Source of the DNA: G965202915 sp965205955 | GTDB taxonomy: Bacteria; Pseudomonadota; Gammaproteobacteria; Eutrophobiales; Eutrophobiaceae | Assembly (NCBI GenBank): GCA_965205955.1 | Contig: OZ242192.1 | Span: forward strand, 248,001 to 312,000 | Direction: 5' to 3' | Length of the DNA: 64,000 bases | In this document: positions 17,890 through 26,591 of the stretch, in pieces | Layout: each line of letters opens with the position of its first letter | Numbering within the stretch: position 1 is the first letter of the stretch | Translations under genes and position numbers: made by a program | Notes under the pieces: model-generated | What the model saw: the letters and a program-made list of their open reading frames with translations, nothing else | Database searches by the model: none | What the model was told of the DNA's origin: nothing

Positions 17890-19458
17890 ATGAGCAGCGA
17901 TCAAACAGGAGCGAAAAACAGTTTTCAGCAAATTCGTCCCGCCCCCATTGTGTTGACTCGGGCGGATGATGCACAAGCTGATCCGGCGGCACACAGGATA
18001 AATCTACCGCTTGCCGCCCTGATCGCCCTGATTGCGATAATTTTATTGGCCTGCATGATCTTTACCTTCATAGTGCTGCCAGGCTGGTTTGCGCCGAGCT
18101 CGACGCCGCCTGTCAAAACGGCGGAAGCGCCGGCGCTCCCCTCCGATCACTCCCCACAACCCGCATTGACAAAGCCCGACGCCGAACTGCCACTGCCCTG
18201 GAATGAATCACAATTGGCGGAGCTCCGAAAAAAATCTCAAGACACCCTTGCGGCAATGCTGCAAGCCGAAGAACAACTGAAAAAAACAGCCGTTGAAAAA
18301 TGGGGGGCGGAGCAACACCTCCGCGCCACCGCTCATGCCGAACAGGGAGATCAGCAATACCGAAAAAAACAATTTAAAGCCGCCAATGCCGAATACGAAC
18401 AGGCGCTGACCCTGTTCAACGAATTACTCGCCGAAGCCGATAATATCCTGCGGCTGTCGCTGGAACAGGGCCGGGATTATCTGCAATCCGGCGACGCAGA
18501 GAAGGCGGCCGGGGCCTTTGAAAAAGCGCTATTGATCGAGCCAGACAATGCCACTGCCGCTGCCGGACTGCAACGCACCCGCACGCTGGATCAAGTAAGA
18601 AGCCTGACTGATCAGGCAACCGAATTGCTATTGCAGGGAGAGCTTGACAAGGCCCGCAACATATTGAACCAGGCCCTGAGTCTGGACAAGCAGGATGAAT
18701 TGGCAAAACAAAAACTGGCGGATGTGCGGCAAAGAAGCCGTGACAGAGACTTCAATCAGGCAATGAGTGCAGGCTATATAGCCCTGGATAACAATGACTA
18801 TACGCAGGCGGCGGCGAAATTCAGCAGGGCGCTGCGGATAAAACCCGGCACGCAGGAGGCCTTGTCGGCCTTGGATCAGAGCAAGCAGGGAATGATCACC
18901 GACAATCTGAAGAAACTATTGCTCCAGGGGCACACACTGGAAACTGCCGAGCGCTGGAAGGATGCCATCGACGTGTATACCGAGGCGCTGAAGCTGGACG
19001 GCAATTCTGCGGAAGCCCGGCAAAAAAAGCAGGCCGCCCAGCTCCGGGCCATGCTCGATCAAAAGTTGACCGATACGATAGCCCGTGCCGAACGACTGAC
19101 CGATCAGGACGTATACCAGGAATCTCTGACGCTGCAAAACGAGATCGACAAAATTGAAGTGCAGGGACCCAGACTGACCGAGCAAAAAAAAACCCTGAGC
19201 AAGTTACTGCAACAGGCAAGCGAACCCATTTCGGTTACTTTTTTTTCCGATGACCAAACCGACGTTACCCTCTACAGGATCGGAAAACTGGGTAATTTTG
19301 ACAAGACCAACCTGCAATTACTACCCGGCAAATACATAGCAGTCGGCCATAGACAGGGATACCGTGATGTCAGGGTTGAATTTACAGTGCAGGCAAACGA
19401 CGGTCCACAATCCGTTGACATCCGCTCCCGGGAGAAAATAGTATCGGTCCCCCGATAA
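17890..19458 (+). CDS. Membrane-anchored TPR protein with PEGA-like C-terminus
   Basis: 522 residues with one transmembrane segment at about residues 37-62 (LAALIALIAIILLACMIF) after a cytoplasmic N-terminus. A Pro-rich linker and a coiled coil (residues 110-150) follow, then several TPR units: GDQQYRKKQFKAANAEYEQAL, GRDYLQSGDAEKAAGAFEKAL, GYIALDNNDYTQAAAKFSRAL and AERWKDAIDVYTEALKL. The last ~90 residues (ISVTFFSDDQTDVTLYRIGKLG then LLPGKYIAVGHRQGYRDV) have the look of a PEGA-type beta domain. It would face the periplasm and carry protein-protein contacts. It is 79 bp after the lipoprotein gene and last of the four-gene group. I cannot assign a pathway. Confidence 0.72.
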   Translation: MSSDQTGAKNSFQQIRPAPIVLTRADDAQADPAAHRINLPLAALIALIAIILLACMIFTFIVLPGWFAPSSTPPVKTAEAPALPSDHSPQPALTKPDAELPLPWNESQLAELRKKSQDTLAAMLQAEEQLKKTAVEKWGAEQHLRATAHAEQGDQQYRKKQFKAANAEYEQALTLFNELLAEADNILRLSLEQGRDYLQSGDAEKAAGAFEKALLIEPDNATAAAGLQRTRTLDQVRSLTDQATELLLQGELDKARNILNQALSLDKQDELAKQKLADVRQRSRDRDFNQAMSAGYIALDNNDYTQAAAKFSRALRIKPGTQEALSALDQSKQGMITDNLKKLLLQGHTLETAERWKDAIDVYTEALKLDGNSAEARQKKQAAQLRAMLDQKLTDTIARAERLTDQDVYQESLTLQNEIDKIEVQGPRLTEQKKTLSKLLQQASEPISVTFFSDDQTDVTLYRIGKLGNFDKTNLQLLPGKYIAVGHRQGYRDVRVEFTVQANDGPQSVDIRSREKIVSVPR

Positions 19459-19542
19459 TAGTTGATGAACTGGAACCATGCCCGCCACATTTTTCCGGAT
19501 CACTCCTGAAAATTTCCGGGCGATCCTGATAATTGCCAGATA

Positions 19543-20502
19543 ATGGAACGGGAAGCTCTGATTCAGGTTGATTCGTTGTCACGGCGTTATGGGGATGTCG
19601 TGGTTGTGGATGATGTTTCCTTCGAGGTGCGGCGCGGGGAGATCCTGGGCTTTCTCGGCCCGAATGGCGCGGGTAAATCGACGACGATGCGGATGGTCGC
19701 CGGGGTTCTTTCGGCGACTTCGGGACGTATTCAAATCGCCGGGGTGGATATGCAGGATGCCCCCATGGAGGCGAAACGTCATATCGGCTTTTTGCCGGAG
19801 GATCCGCCGGTTTATCCGGATCTGACCGTGGATGAGTATCTGGGTTATTGTGCGCGTTTGCGCGATATGCCGGGAGGGGAGGCGCTTGCGGCTATTGCGG
19901 ACAGCAAGGCGCGTTGCGGGCTGGAGGGGGTGGGCGGACGGCTGATCGGCAATCTTTCCAAGGGCTACCGGCAGCGCGTCGGGATCGCCCAGGCGATCGT
20001 TCATTCTCCGGCGGTTATTATTCTGGATGAGCCAAGCTCCGGGCTGGACCCGGTTCAGATCAGGGGGGTGCGTGAGTTGATGCGGGAACTGGGGCGGGAT
20101 CATAGTATTATCCTCTCGACTCATATCCTGTCGGAGGTGCAGAGTTTGTGTGATCGGGCGCTTATTGTTAATCGGGGGAGCCTGGTTCTGGACCAGGTGA
20201 TCGATCGTTTGCGGCAGGATGGGCCGGAATTTGCCGGGGTGGAATTGGAGTTGCTGCATCCTCCGGCTTTGGAGGAGTTGCTGGGGCTGGATGGGGTCAG
20301 GTCGGCCGTCGCGGTCGGAGAGGGGGTTTTCAGAGTGGAGTTCAACGGGAATGAGCGCGGTGCGCTGGATGGCGTGCTGGGGGCAATAGTCGAAAATCAT
20401 TGGGGATTGGGGCGTATGAATCCGCTGGGGGATTCTCTGGAGGAGGTGTTTATGCGCCTGGTTGCGGGTGGGCAGGGTGAGCAGCCGGGCGGGGGGGAGT
20501 AG
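19543..20502 (+). CDS. ABC transporter ATPase, GldA-like
   Basis: 319-residue ABC ATPase. Walker A GPNGAGKST (residues 39-47), Q-loop region, signature LSKGYRQRVGIAQA, Walker B VIILDEPSSGLDP and the switch His (ILSTHI) are all present, so it should hydrolyse ATP. The ~100-residue C-terminal extension is typical of ABC-2 export ATPases. It overlaps or abuts the permease gene and is followed by a GldG-like and a DUF4340 gene. The four-gene set resembles the gldA-gldF-gldG arrangement of Bacteroidetes, but homologues are widespread in proteobacteria, where their substrate is unknown. I do not infer gliding. Confidence 0.88.
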   Translation: MEREALIQVDSLSRRYGDVVVVDDVSFEVRRGEILGFLGPNGAGKSTTMRMVAGVLSATSGRIQIAGVDMQDAPMEAKRHIGFLPEDPPVYPDLTVDEYLGYCARLRDMPGGEALAAIADSKARCGLEGVGGRLIGNLSKGYRQRVGIAQAIVHSPAVIILDEPSSGLDPVQIRGVRELMRELGRDHSIILSTHILSEVQSLCDRALIVNRGSLVLDQVIDRLRQDGPEFAGVELELLHPPALEELLGLDGVRSAVAVGEGVFRVEFNGNERGALDGVLGAIVENHWGLGRMNPLGDSLEEVFMRLVAGGQGEQPGGGE

Positions 20503-20504
20503 TG

Positions 20505-21260
20505 ATGCGGGTTTTGTTTTATATTGCGGCGAATGAGTTGCAGCGAATGTTCAAGTCGCCGCCGGCCTGGATCATCATGGCGGTTGTTCAGTTTTTGTCG
20601 GCGGTGTTTTTTTATGTTTTGTTGCAGCAGTATATGAGCGCGGGAGGGCGGGAATTGGATAAGGGGGTGACCGAGGTGGTGGTCGCCGGCATGTTGAAAT
20701 TGAGCGGGGTGTTGTTGTTGCTGGTTTCGCCGTTGTTGACGATGCGGTTGATCAGCGGGGAGCGGCAGTTGGGGACGATTGCGTTGATTATGTCCGCGCC
20801 GATCAGCCCGGTTCAGTTGGCGCTGGGGAAGTATCTGGGGATTATGCTGTTTTATTTTTGTCTGGTGTGCATGGTGGCGCTGATGCCTTTGTCGCTGTTG
20901 CCGGGGACGCGGCTGGATATGGGGCAGTTGTTTGCGGGTCTGCTGGGGCTGATGTTGCTGGTGTCGAGTTGCGCGGCGGCGGGCCTGTTTGTTTCGTCGT
21001 TGTGCCGCTCGCCGACGGTGGCCGCTATCGGCACTTTCGGGCTGTTGCTGTTGTTGTGGGCGCTCAGTATTGCGGGGAATAACGCCTCGGGAAGTGCGGC
21101 GGAGATTTTCGCGTATCTTTCGTTGATGCGGCATTATCATAATTTGTCGGACGGCGTGTTCGATTCGGTGGACGTGCTGTATTATCTGATCGTCAGCGGC
21201 TGTTTTGTGGTGTTGACGATTTGGCGGCTGGATGCGGAAAGGGCGCTGGGACAGGCATGA
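20505..21260 (+). CDS. ABC-2 type permease, GldF-like
   Basis: 251 residues with about six hydrophobic segments: AVVQFLSAVFFYVL, LLLLVSPLLTM, YLGIMLFYFCLVCMVAL, LLGLMLLVSSCAAAGLF, TFGLLLLLWALSIAG and VLYYLIVSGCFVVLT. The RLISGERQLGTIALIMSAPI loop after the second segment is typical of ABC-2 permeases. It starts 2 bp after the ATPase stop (a GTG immediately upstream is also in frame). Its TGA overlaps the ATG of the next gene, so the three are translationally coupled. It should form the inner-membrane channel for the ATPase at 19543. Confidence 0.87.
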   Translation: MRVLFYIAANELQRMFKSPPAWIIMAVVQFLSAVFFYVLLQQYMSAGGRELDKGVTEVVVAGMLKLSGVLLLLVSPLLTMRLISGERQLGTIALIMSAPISPVQLALGKYLGIMLFYFCLVCMVALMPLSLLPGTRLDMGQLFAGLLGLMLLVSSCAAAGLFVSSLCRSPTVAAIGTFGLLLLLWALSIAGNNASGSAAEIFAYLSLMRHYHNLSDGVFDSVDVLYYLIVSGCFVVLTIWRLDAERALGQA

Positions 21261-22606
21261 GGGTCACCGATAAAACCCGCATGCGGTTTTGCCTTAGCAG
21301 TGCGCTGATGCTTTGTCTGTTGCTGGCGGTCGGTGGGCTGTCGGCCTGGTTGAGTACCCGCTATCCGATCCGGTATGACTGGACTCATGCCGGCAGGCAT
21401 ACCTTGTCGCAGCCGAGTGTCGATCTGCTGGCGCAGATGCCTTATCCCATTGAGGTGCGGTCGTATGCGAGGGAAAGTCCGGCATTGCGCCGCGCGATCA
21501 GGGGGTTCATTCGGCGTTATCAGCGGCATAAGGATAATATCCAGTTGCATTTTGTGAATCCGGATGCGGTGCCCGATGAGGTGCGGAGCCTGGGGGTGCG
21601 GGTGGATGGGGAGTTGGTGGTTCGCTATCAAGGGCGCAAGGAGCACGTGCAGCGAAACAGCGAGCAGGATTTCACCAATGCGTTGCAGCGTCTGGGCAGA
21701 AAACAGGATCGCTGGCTGGTTTTTGTTGAAGGGCACGGTGAGCGTAGTGCGCTGGGTGAGGCGAATCATGATCTGGATGAGTGGGTGCGGCAGTTGAACA
21801 GCAGGGGGTTCAAGGTGCAGCCGATCAATCTGCCCCATACTCCGGTGATCCCGGATAATACTTCTGTTTTGGTGATCGCCGGTCCAAAGATCGATTTCCT
21901 GCCGGGTGAGATGGATAGTATCGATGAGTATGTCGACGGCGGCGGGAATTTGTTGTGGCTGGCCGATCCGGGAGGGGTGTATGGATTGGATCGTCTGGCG
22001 GAGCGGCTGGGGATCGGTTTTTACGCCGGTACGATCATAGATTCGGCCGGACGGTTGGTGGGGATCGATAATCCGGCAATGACCCTGGTTACCAGGAGTC
22101 TGTATCATCCGCATCCGGTTACCGAGGATTTTAGCTTGACCACCTTGTTCCCTCATGCGGCGGGGATCCGGATCGACGGGCAGACGGATTGGTTGATCAA
22201 GCCGGTTTTCGGCAGCGGCGATCATACATGGAGTGAGACCGGGGAATTGAGCGGTGAGGTGGATTTGGATGAGGATGAAGCGGCGGGGCCGTTCGTCCTT
22301 GGGGTGAGCATGGAGCGGGAAGCGGAGGCGGGCCGGCGGCAGCGTGTTGTGGTGATAGGCGATGGTGATTTTCTTTCCAATACCTACCTTGGCAACGGCG
22401 GCAATCTGGATTTGGGGATCCGTATCATTAATTGGTTGGGCAGTGATGATGCGTTTATCGCTATAGGGGCAAAGACGGCGGTAGATACGCAGATAGATCT
22501 GTCCGGCACTACTCTGGGGATTGTTGGCCTGGTTTTTCTGGCGCTGCTGCCGGCGGGCCTGCTTGTGGCCGGTTTCGCCGTGAGTGTGCGCAGGAGAAGA
22601 TTGTAG
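21257..22606 (+). CDS. GldG-like ABC transporter auxiliary protein
   Basis: 449 residues. It has an N-terminal membrane helix (CLSSALMLCLLLAVGGLSAWL) and a large periplasmic domain of the GldG/ABC_transp_aux type: YDWTHAGRHTLSQPSVDLL, then RRYQRHKDNIQLHFVNPD and VFVEGHGER. A C-terminal membrane helix (LGIVGLVFLALLPAGLLVAGFAV) ends in RRRRL. I chose ATG 21257 because it overlaps the permease stop (ATGA); the frame upstream is open but non-conserved. Its partners are the ATPase, permease and DUF4340 protein, so it probably shapes or gates the exporter on the periplasmic side. Confidence 0.87.
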   Translation: MRVTDKTRMRFCLSSALMLCLLLAVGGLSAWLSTRYPIRYDWTHAGRHTLSQPSVDLLAQMPYPIEVRSYARESPALRRAIRGFIRRYQRHKDNIQLHFVNPDAVPDEVRSLGVRVDGELVVRYQGRKEHVQRNSEQDFTNALQRLGRKQDRWLVFVEGHGERSALGEANHDLDEWVRQLNSRGFKVQPINLPHTPVIPDNTSVLVIAGPKIDFLPGEMDSIDEYVDGGGNLLWLADPGGVYGLDRLAERLGIGFYAGTIIDSAGRLVGIDNPAMTLVTRSLYHPHPVTEDFSLTTLFPHAAGIRIDGQTDWLIKPVFGSGDHTWSETGELSGEVDLDEDEAAGPFVLGVSMEREAEAGRRQRVVVIGDGDFLSNTYLGNGGNLDLGIRIINWLGSDDAFIAIGAKTAVDTQIDLSGTTLGIVGLVFLALLPAGLLVAGFAVSVRRRRL

Positions 22607-22609
22607 GCC

Positions 22610-23419
22610 GTGCAAGCGCGGCTGCTAATAAACGGGGTTTTATTGTTTGTCTGTGCCGGCTTGTGTTTGTTTCTGGTCTATGGCCCCGACAGGGACGCGC
22701 CGGTGCGGTTGTCGGGGATCGACCCGGACACGATAGATCGGATCGTTATTCGCCGCCAGGGGAAGCCGGAGGTGGGGTTTGTGGAGCGGCAGGGGCGGTG
22801 GTTGATGGTGGTGCCGGTGCCGATTGCGGCAAATCCGGACCGGATCTCCGCAATGCTTGGGTTGCTGAATACCGGGAGTTACACCCGGCTTGAAGGTGCG
22901 GCTGTCGAGCCGGGGCGGCTTGGGCTTGATCCGGAAGGGGTGGCGCTTGTATTGAACGGGTATGAGTTCGCGTTTGGCGGGACCGATGGGATCGATTCGA
23001 GGCGTTATGTGTTGTTCAATGGGACGGTGCATCTGCTGGATGACCGGCTTTATCCTCAATTGACGTCGCCGTATTATTTTTTTGTCAGCCGGCGTTTGAT
23101 CCCGGACGGGGAAGGGATTGGGGCTATCGAGTACGGGGGATCCGGCTACAGGCTGGATGAGGGGGTCTGGGTTTCGGACGGCGCCGCCGACGCGGATGAT
23201 ATTGCAGCCACCGTCAATGCGTGGCGGGAGGCGGAGGCGGTTTCTGTGAGTGCGAGTTCCGGGTTTGAAGCGGATGGGAGGGTGCGGATCACGATGGCAG
23301 CGGAGGTGATGGAGTTTTTTGTCGCAGGGGGTGACGGGGAATTTGTGTTGGTGCGGCCTGAGCGCGGGGTTGCGTATAAGATGTCCGTGGCGGACCGGGA
23401 ACGGTTATTGCCGGAATGA
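22610..23419 (+). CDS. DUF4340-type protein of the Gld-like exporter
   Basis: 269 residues from GTG 22610, 3 bp after the GldG-like stop. It has an N-terminal signal anchor (LLINGVLLFVCAGLCLFLV). The DUF4340-like part is rich in beta strands: IDRIVIRRQGKPEVGFVERQG, then GLDPEGVALVLNGYEFAFGG and LYPQLTSPYYFFVSR. DUF4340 genes are commonly the last gene of GldFG-type clusters, which matches this context. Function unknown, presumably an accessory envelope subunit. It converges with the RND gene 31 bp downstream. Confidence 0.82.
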   Translation: MQARLLINGVLLFVCAGLCLFLVYGPDRDAPVRLSGIDPDTIDRIVIRRQGKPEVGFVERQGRWLMVVPVPIAANPDRISAMLGLLNTGSYTRLEGAAVEPGRLGLDPEGVALVLNGYEFAFGGTDGIDSRRYVLFNGTVHLLDDRLYPQLTSPYYFFVSRRLIPDGEGIGAIEYGGSGYRLDEGVWVSDGAADADDIAATVNAWREAEAVSVSASSGFEADGRVRITMAAEVMEFFVAGGDGEFVLVRPERGVAYKMSVADRERLLPE

Positions 23420-23450
23420 AGAGGGATGGAGCGGGCTTCTTCCATCGGCA

Positions 23451-26400
23451 TCATTGTGCGTATTTCTGCGTGATGCCGGTCAGCACGGCGGATAGTTTTG
23501 CGCGAAGGTCGTCGGCAATCAGGTAGAAACAGGGGAGTGTCAACAGGATCAGGGCCGTCGCGAATAGTAGTCCGAACCCCAGACTGATCGCCATTGGGGC
23601 TAAAAATGCGGTCTGGCCGGTTGTGAAAAAGATCAACGGCGATACTCCAAGGAAGGTGGTGATGGTGGTGAGCAGTATCGGTCTGGCGCGCACCCGCCCG
23701 GCGTTGACTACCGATTCGACGCGGGGTATGCCCTGGCTTCTTTGCTTTTTTATGAAGTCAACCATGATCAGGGAGTCGTTGACGATGATCCCGGATAGCG
23801 CCAGTACTCCGACCGCTGACAGGAACTGGAGGTTGTGGCCAAAGGCGGCATGCCCGATTATTACGCCGATCATCCCGAAGGGGATGACAATCATCACGAC
23901 TATGGGATCGATGAGTGATCTGAATAATGCGGTCAGCATGAAAAAGATTAGCGCCAGCGCAATGATCAATGCGTGTTTTATTCCTTTGAATGATTCTTCG
24001 GCGTTTTTCTTTTCTCCAAGATACAGCAGGGAGTAGTCGCCGTTATTGTCGGCACGCCCGTATTGTTTGTCGACCAGGGCGATTGCTTCGGAGGCGGTAA
24101 TTGTGTCCGAGTTAACGTTGGCGGTTATTTTTGCCATGCGCCGGCCGTCTCTTCTGCGGATCTGGTTCACGCCCCGATCAATGCTGATGTCGGCAACGTC
24201 GCCAAGGTATACCGTGTCATTGTTTGCCAGCACGATGGGCAATTCTTCCAGACTGTCGGAGCGTTGCCGCATCAATTCGGGGTAGATTATCCTGACGGGC
24301 ACCCGCTCTTCATCCCAGGTGATGTAGAGTATTTTATTGCCCAGGAAGCCGTTGCGGACGGCGGTCGCCAACTGGGATTGGTTGACGCCGAGCTGCCGCC
24401 CCCTGTCGTTCAGTATGTAGCGGTACTCAATTTTTCCGGCTTCCTGATCGTGGACGACGTCGTTCACACCGGGCAGCCGCTGTAAATAGTTCTTTATTTC
24501 ATCGGCCTGGGTCTGAATGAGCGCCAGATCCGAGCTTACCACCCCTACTTCAATGTCGTCACCGGCCGGGCCGGCGTCCGGTCTCAGTATGGATAGCCGC
24601 TGTATTCCGGATATGTTCAGCATGGCTTCCCGCACCTGGTTGATGATCTGTTCGGCACTGCGCTGGCGCGGGCCGAAGTTGTTGAAGTCGAGACTGACCA
24701 GCGGGGTGATCCAGTTTTCGATGAATCCTTCCGCGACGGGTTTTTTCAGGTCAACAATAACCTGGATGATGTTGCTGCCGGTTTTGTTGCGGTTGAAATC
24801 GATAATGCTTATCCCGATATTGGTGAGCATCGTGTCCAGTTCGTCCTCTTGTACGGTCGCGAGCAGCTTTGTTTCGACTTCTTCCGCCAGCGCCAGGCTG
24901 TCTTCAAGGCTGTAGGTGTTGGGGGTTTCGATGTTGAGAAAGAACTGCCCGATTTCAATGTCGCCGAATAGCTGGGAGGACAGGCGTGTATGGGCATAAC
25001 TGAGGCTGATCGCCAGTGCGCCGATGCTGACCGCCGCGACAAAATATCTGTTCAGCGCGGACCAATGCAGTAGTTTTGCATAGCGGGATAATATCGCTTC
25101 CCAGTCAACGAAGTTTTTGCCTCTGGGTTGCTTTTTCAATATGTGCCCGGCATGGGACGGCAATACCAGGAAGGCCTCGAGCAATGATCCCAACAGGGCG
25201 GCGCAGACTACGACGGCGATGACTTCTATGAATGCGCCCATTATCCCGCCTACCGCGAAAATGGGCATGAATGCGGCAATGGAGGTCAGTGTGGAAACAA
25301 GGACCGGCCAAAGCACCTCGTTTGCTCCTTGTTTAGCGGCCTCGAATGGCGGCATCCCGTTTTCGATATGGCGATATACATTTTCGGTGACGATGATGGC
25401 GTCATCTACAATCATGCCGAGCACTATCAGGAATGCAAATAACGACACCATGTTTATGCTGTAGTCAAGGTAGTAGAGTGAGATGATCGCGATCAGAAAT
25501 GCAACGGGTATGCCAAAGGCGGTGATCGCAGCCACTCTGAAATTCAATAGTAGATAGAGTGACAGCAGTACCAGGATCAGGCCAATCAAACCCGATGATT
25601 TGACGGTGTTCAAGCGAACTTTCACGTAAACGGACAGATCGGTGTGGTAGCCGATGCGGATGCTGGGGGGCAGGGTTTGTTTCAGTTCATCGGCCAGACC
25701 GCGCACCTGCCCGGCTACTGCGATTGTCGAGGCGTCGGCTGTTTTTGTCACCGTCAGATTTACCGACGGCTTGCCGTTGAAGCGGGCGTAAGTTTGCGGT
25801 TCTTCAAAGCGTCTGAGCACGCGGGCAACATCACCGACCAGCAATTTTCCGCCGTCGGCGTTGGTGCGTAATACAATGCCTTCGATTTGCTCCGGTTCGG
25901 CGCCGGCGCCTTTCCCTCTCAAGCGTATGTCGCCTTCCTCCGATTTGATCGAGCCTCCGGGTTGGTCGAGCAGATTATTGCGCAGGGCGCGGGTCAATTC
26001 CTCCAGTGAAACGCCGAGGGCGGATAGTTCGTGCGGGTCAACCTCGACCCAGATTTCCCAGTCGCGCACACCGGCTTTGCTGACGCTGGCTACCCCCGGT
26101 ATCTGTTGCAGCCGCCGGCGTGTTTTTTCGGCATGTTTATATAATTCGGCGGCCGGCAAATTGCCGTACAGGGTCAGGGTAATGACCGGGAAGCGTGTGC
26201 GAATACGGTTCAATTCGGGTTCTTCGGCCGATTCGGGCAGATCGTCTATAACGTCGAGTATCGTGCGCGCCTCGCCCATAAAGTCGTCAACGTTGGAGCC
26301 GGGTTTGAGCCTGATGTAGATGTTGGACAGCCCTTCGCTGCTGGTCGATGTGATGTAGTCAATGTCCTGGCTGTCGCGAAATTTTTCTTCTATGGAGAGG

Positions 26401-26591
26401 GTGAGCTGTTGTTCCACTTCTATAGGGGAGGCGCCTTCAAATTCGGTTTTGATATTCACTATGTCGAGATTTATGACGGGAAAAATCTCCTGGGGCAGCA
26501 GGTTCCAGGAAATCACCCCGGCGATGAGTATGATGAATATGCTCAGATTGACAATGAGCGGGTTGTTCAGCGAGAAACGAATGAGCGGCAT
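23451..26591 (-). CDS. RND efflux permease (AcrB/MexB superfamily)
   Basis: 1,046 residues, the normal RND length. It has twelve-helix architecture with two large periplasmic loops. The N-terminal helix is followed by PQEIFPVINLDIVNI. The proton-relay motif DDAIIVTENVYRHIE lies in TM4, and GMIGVIIGHAAFGHNLQFLSAVG-like sequence in the second half. It exports hydrophobic compounds using the proton gradient. The gene is directly downstream of the adaptor, sharing TAATG overlap at 26591. No outer-membrane channel gene (TolC/OprM) is adjacent, so it probably uses one encoded elsewhere. Substrate not predictable from sequence alone. Confidence 0.94.
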   Translation of the reverse strand: MPLIRFSLNNPLIVNLSIFIILIAGVISWNLLPQEIFPVINLDIVNIKTEFEGASPIEVEQQLTLSIEEKFRDSQDIDYITSTSSEGLSNIYIRLKPGSNVDDFMGEARTILDVIDDLPESAEEPELNRIRTRFPVITLTLYGNLPAAELYKHAEKTRRRLQQIPGVASVSKAGVRDWEIWVEVDPHELSALGVSLEELTRALRNNLLDQPGGSIKSEEGDIRLRGKGAGAEPEQIEGIVLRTNADGGKLLVGDVARVLRRFEEPQTYARFNGKPSVNLTVTKTADASTIAVAGQVRGLADELKQTLPPSIRIGYHTDLSVYVKVRLNTVKSSGLIGLILVLLSLYLLLNFRVAAITAFGIPVAFLIAIISLYYLDYSINMVSLFAFLIVLGMIVDDAIIVTENVYRHIENGMPPFEAAKQGANEVLWPVLVSTLTSIAAFMPIFAVGGIMGAFIEVIAVVVCAALLGSLLEAFLVLPSHAGHILKKQPRGKNFVDWEAILSRYAKLLHWSALNRYFVAAVSIGALAISLSYAHTRLSSQLFGDIEIGQFFLNIETPNTYSLEDSLALAEEVETKLLATVQEDELDTMLTNIGISIIDFNRNKTGSNIIQVIVDLKKPVAEGFIENWITPLVSLDFNNFGPRQRSAEQIINQVREAMLNISGIQRLSILRPDAGPAGDDIEVGVVSSDLALIQTQADEIKNYLQRLPGVNDVVHDQEAGKIEYRYILNDRGRQLGVNQSQLATAVRNGFLGNKILYITWDEERVPVRIIYPELMRQRSDSLEELPIVLANNDTVYLGDVADISIDRGVNQIRRRDGRRMAKITANVNSDTITASEAIALVDKQYGRADNNGDYSLLYLGEKKNAEESFKGIKHALIIALALIFFMLTALFRSLIDPIVVMIVIPFGMIGVIIGHAAFGHNLQFLSAVGVLALSGIIVNDSLIMVDFIKKQRSQGIPRVESVVNAGRVRARPILLTTITTFLGVSPLIFFTTGQTAFLAPMAISLGFGLLFATALILLTLPCFYLIADDLRAKLSAVLTGITQKYAQ

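Noticed and set aside
23420..23450. Hairpin between the DUF4340 gene and the RND gene as a terminator.
   Set aside because: The stem is only six base pairs with no T-run, so the evidence is too weak.
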